The position numbers and the translations under genes were made by a program. Shown here piece after piece: positions 13,874-16,079 of a stretch of 16,079 bases of DNA. Every line of letters begins with the position of its first letter. Within the stretch, counting starts at the first letter, position 1. The stretch is from contig CAYHRT010000079.1 in NCBI GenBank assembly GCA_964359085.1, positions 1 to 16,079 of the forward strand. The letters run 5' to 3'. The notes under the pieces were generated by a model, which made no database searches, had not been told where the DNA came from, and worked only from the letters and a program-made list of their open reading frames with translations. This DNA comes from GWA2-49-15 sp964359085. Lineage in GTDB: Bacteria; Bdellovibrionota; Bacteriovoracia; Bacteriovoracales; Bacteriovoracaceae.

Positions 13874-15259
13874 TTAGGTGGCGGAGAACTCTTGCAAAAG
13901 TTCTCGTTTGGTAGCCTTTTTCACTCGCACCAAATGGGGGACCTCGTTGGTTGCTGTAAGAGATTCTGGTAGCGTTTGTTGAAAAAGGAGATTAGTACCC
14001 AAACTAATCTTCATTCCGATCATATTATTCTGCTGATCTTTTAGCGTTACGGTCGTGAAATCCAGTCCGGCTTCGGATGCCAAGGCCTTGGTAATATCCA
14101 ATCCTGTCTGCGCAACATTACTTTCCGTAATCATCTTTCCAGGCCGAACAGTTGCGACGGCACTGAGACTAAAGCCTGCATCCAGTTGTGCAAGTGTCAC
14201 AGAAAGGGCATGACAGGGCCGTACCACCTTCACGGCCGAAGTTAATACTTGATAGACTATCTGATCCACAATTTCTTCTTTCGATGTAAGCACCGTCGCC
14301 TTATCGCATAAATTTAGATCAATCGTAATCCCTTCTGAAAAAATAATCGGGGCAAGTCTTTCGAGTGTTTGAGAAATAATCTCATCGATCGCGACAGTCT
14401 CAATCAAATTCAATTCACCGATCGGAGTGAGCATGGATTCTATGGATTCCAAGGGAGGCCGCTCAGCATTCTCATTAGCTGCCTGACTTGCCTCGGTCGT
14501 AACAACATTCTGTTCAAGCATTGCAGGAGCACTGATGCCGACGTGAGCACGATCAGTGTCCCCAAGTACAGTTCCCGAAGCAATCATTGGCGCTTTATCG
14601 CGTGCTGCAAGAATACGGTTCTCGTGAATAATCGTTGCTTGCCAAGCTTGATAGGCCGCTGATTCTGCAAAGTTAGGCATTGAAGGCGTTGTATACTTAA
14701 ATAACCGAAGGCCGGCAAAAACCAAACAAAGAAGAGTCAAACCCAAGGGCCACTGCAGACGGGCCAGAAATGCTTCGATTTTTTTAGCATTTTTATCTAT
14801 AAGATTCTCAATTTCAAATTTTGTGGCCTCTAATTTTCTGTAATAATTCATTGGCCCAACACCATCTGTTGAATTTCGGGTAAACACGCTCTTCGCCATA
14901 TCCAGCGAATTATGGAATTGGTTGGCCAGCGCCGCCAAATGATTTGCCCTTTGCTTTAGTGCCGAATCACTGTTGGACATCATTCCGGTAAGATCGGCCA
15001 AACAATTTTCTGTGTCGGTGATAAATTCCTTCCCGAGATATTTTGAATTTCTGTCGCTTATCATACGCGCAGTAAAAGTTTGATTGAGGCGAAAAAAACA
15101 AGTATTAGGGCCCAATCCTATCGCCCTTAAGCGATTGAGTTCTGAGGATTTGATTTGAAATAAAACTCCTCCAAAAATAAGAGAACCAATAAGGATCACT
15201 ATCAATCCAAATAATGTCTTATTGGTATTGATTTTTGAGTTATTCAACCTCTGTTCCAT
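13874..15259 (-). CDS. Two-TM membrane protein with degenerate kinase-like C-terminus
   Basis: The 461-residue protein has TM1 at about 15-36 and TM2 at about 171-186, enclosing a helical extracytoplasmic domain of about 130 residues with two cysteines (54 and 86). This is the layout of a four-helix sensor. The cytoplasmic part has a long linker and then, at about 310-425, a region with the shape of a histidine kinase ATPase domain: EIVDQIVYQVLTSAVKVV in place of an N-box, and TGLDITKALASEAGL in place of the GLGL helix. The ATP-binding glycines and N-box Asn are lacking, and no phosphoacceptor His motif is seen. It may be a pseudokinase or a sensor scaffold. The ATG at 15259 has TGAGG 6 bases upstream; the longer GTG start at 15322 has no such support. 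No partner gene is adjacent. Confidence 0.78.
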   Translation of the reverse strand: MEQRLNNSKINTNKTLFGLIVILIGSLIFGGVLFQIKSSELNRLRAIGLGPNTCFFRLNQTFTARMISDRNSKYLGKEFITDTENCLADLTGMMSNSDSALKQRANHLAALANQFHNSLDMAKSVFTRNSTDGVGPMNYYRKLEATKFEIENLIDKNAKKIEAFLARLQWPLGLTLLCLVFAGLRLFKYTTPSMPNFAESAAYQAWQATIIHENRILAARDKAPMIASGTVLGDTDRAHVGISAPAMLEQNVVTTEASQAANENAERPPLESIESMLTPIGELNLIETVAIDEIISQTLERLAPIIFSEGITIDLNLCDKATVLTSKEEIVDQIVYQVLTSAVKVVRPCHALSVTLAQLDAGFSLSAVATVRPGKMITESNVAQTGLDITKALASEAGLDFTTVTLKDQQNNMIGMKISLGTNLLFQQTLPESLTATNEVPHLVRVKKATKRELLQEFSAT

Positions 15260-15484
15260 GCTCAACCTCATCGTAAGGTAGTTTAGGCCAGTGAAAATAC
15301 TATCGGGCCTTCCATCGCCCACTCTATTGTTTCAATGACGAGAGCTTGAGTCAAGAATCCCTAACCGACACTCAGACCGGCAAAATTATCCTCATGCAAC
15401 CCATTGAAACATCATACGATCTAAGGCCAAACCCCATAAGACATGGTAAAAGTTAAAAAAATCATAGCTATTCAGGTGTATATT
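15260..15484. promoter_or_regulatory. Divergent intergenic region with inverted repeats
   Basis: This is the shared upstream region of the membrane protein and TonB-like genes. TGTTTCAATG (15328-15337) has a perfect inverted copy, CATTGAAACA, at 15402-15411. A short palindrome, CTTGAGTCAAG, lies at 15345-15355. These could be operator half-sites, with the 64-base spacing needing a loop. No confident sigma-70 promoter was found in either direction. Confidence 0.35.
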
Positions 15485-16079
15485 TTGCAAAAAACCATTG
15501 AACACACCATTCCTTCATACCTCAAGCTTGGCCTTGTGCTCTCTCTCTTGGCCCATCTCATCTTCACCTTACTTATCCTTCTCGGCTTCCAATTGGGTTG
15601 GCCTCTCTTCAACTTTTTCTCGGCCCAGACTAATGCCGAAAAAGAAAAACGAAATATTATTGAAATTATCGATGTGAAAGATCTGCCCAAAGAAGAACAG
15701 GAAAAATTACGCACGGTCGGACTACCAGATGGCAAAGTGGAAAATTTTACCCTGCCAGTTTTTGATAAAAAACCGATAAAAAGTCGCGAAGAAAGTCACA
15801 AAGAGAGTGGCAAAGAGAAAGCTCCGCACGCTCCGAGCTTGAGCGACTTAAACACCAAACAAAATGCTGATCAGCAAATGAAAATGGCCAGCACCCAAAA
15901 ACATTTATCTATAGGAGAAATGAGCGAAGCCGAATTGGTTCAACTCAGAACAGATGCCTCTTTTGGCCCTCCTGCGAAACTTCCCCAGCACACTATCAAT
16001 GAATTTGCCACCTCTCCCATGGATGAATTTGTGTTAAGTAAATCAAGTTTTAACTTCAAAATGTCCACGCCTCGCGGGG
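15485..16079 (+). CDS. TonB-like energy transducer, N-terminal part (runs off window)
   Basis: The visible 198 residues begin with a short basic N-terminus and one membrane segment (about 12-37) containing SLLAHL. The Ser-x3-His pattern in it is the one through which TonB contacts ExbB-ExbD. A long hydrophilic, Lys/Glu-rich and partly Pro-containing region follows (DLPKEEQEKL, HKESGKEKAPHAPS), as in the periplasmic spacer of TonB proteins. The receptor-binding C-terminus would lie beyond the window. The TTG at 15485 is chosen because AGGTG lies 6 bases upstream; an in-frame ATG at 15443 would add 14 residues but has no clear ribosome signal. No ExbB or ExbD gene is in the window. Other TonB-like single-TM proteins are possible. 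Confidence 0.65.
   Translation, partial: MQKTIEHTIPSYLKLGLVLSLLAHLIFTLLILLGFQLGWPLFNFFSAQTNAEKEKRNIIEIIDVKDLPKEEQEKLRTVGLPDGKVENFTLPVFDKKPIKSREESHKESGKEKAPHAPSLSDLNTKQNADQQMKMASTQKHLSIGEMSEAELVQLRTDASFGPPAKLPQHTINEFATSPMDEFVLSKSSFNFKMSTPRG

Noticed and set aside
15472..15735. Minus-strand reading frame under the TonB-like gene
   Set aside because: It is the shadow of a well-supported plus-strand frame with a TM segment and Ser-x3-His motif.

Overview
The window looks like a piece of a draft or metagenome-derived chromosome (one run of 10 N at 12728-12737) from a Gram-negative bacterium, most likely in or near the Bdellovibrionota or former Deltaproteobacteria. This is an inference. It rests on the mix of multi-PAS signalling proteins, a secreted trypsin with a large C-terminal extension, a ChaN-like protein fused to a long C-terminal region, and a TonB-like protein. 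There is no rRNA, tRNA or other phylogenetic marker.

Layout. (1) Positions 1-5147 hold a divergent two-component signalling locus. On the minus strand a PAS-only sensor (four PAS domains, three of them tandem copies with a 351-bp period) overlaps by ATGA a PAS-PAS-coiled coil-histidine kinase that runs off the left edge. On the plus strand a CheY/Rcp1-like single-domain response regulator overlaps a REC-GAF-HisKA-HATPase hybrid kinase. The two arms share a 98-bp promoter region. (2) Positions 5238-5495 encode a small helical protein of unknown function. It is convergent, with a single base between stop codons, with (3) a minus-strand pair at 5497-8573: an M20 amidohydrolase of the N-carbamoyl amino acid hydrolase/allantoate amidohydrolase type, translationally coupled to a secreted trypsin-like protease. 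(4) Positions 8574-9029 are non-coding apart from a possible 13-codon leader; they carry three AAATTGG boxes at 12-bp spacing and a perfect TATAAT. (5) Positions 9030-13720 hold a 990-residue protein I do not recognise, then a ChaN-like gene that is split only by the assembly gap. (6) Positions 13725-13873 are a 149-bp structured palindromic element packed exactly between two convergent genes. (7) Positions 13874-15259 (minus) encode a two-TM protein with a degenerate kinase-like C-terminus. It is divergent from a TonB-like protein that runs off the right edge.

How the parts work together. The left signalling genes plausibly form one relay: PAS sensor, coupled kinase, single-domain regulator, hybrid kinase. 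No dedicated output gene (DNA-binding or enzymatic) is in the window. The amidohydrolase and protease are co-translated and could serve peptide or amino acid breakdown. The 990-residue protein and ChaN-like protein are adjacent and co-oriented; whether they cooperate is unknown.

The items most worth a second look are the unrecognised 990-residue protein with its leader and iteron-like promoter, two places where a good -10 box sits 6-7 bases before an ATG (possible leaderless mRNAs), the tandem PAS and heptad repeats in the kinase operon, and the structured element at 13725-13873. All coordinates, motifs and spacings were read by eye; no database search was run.
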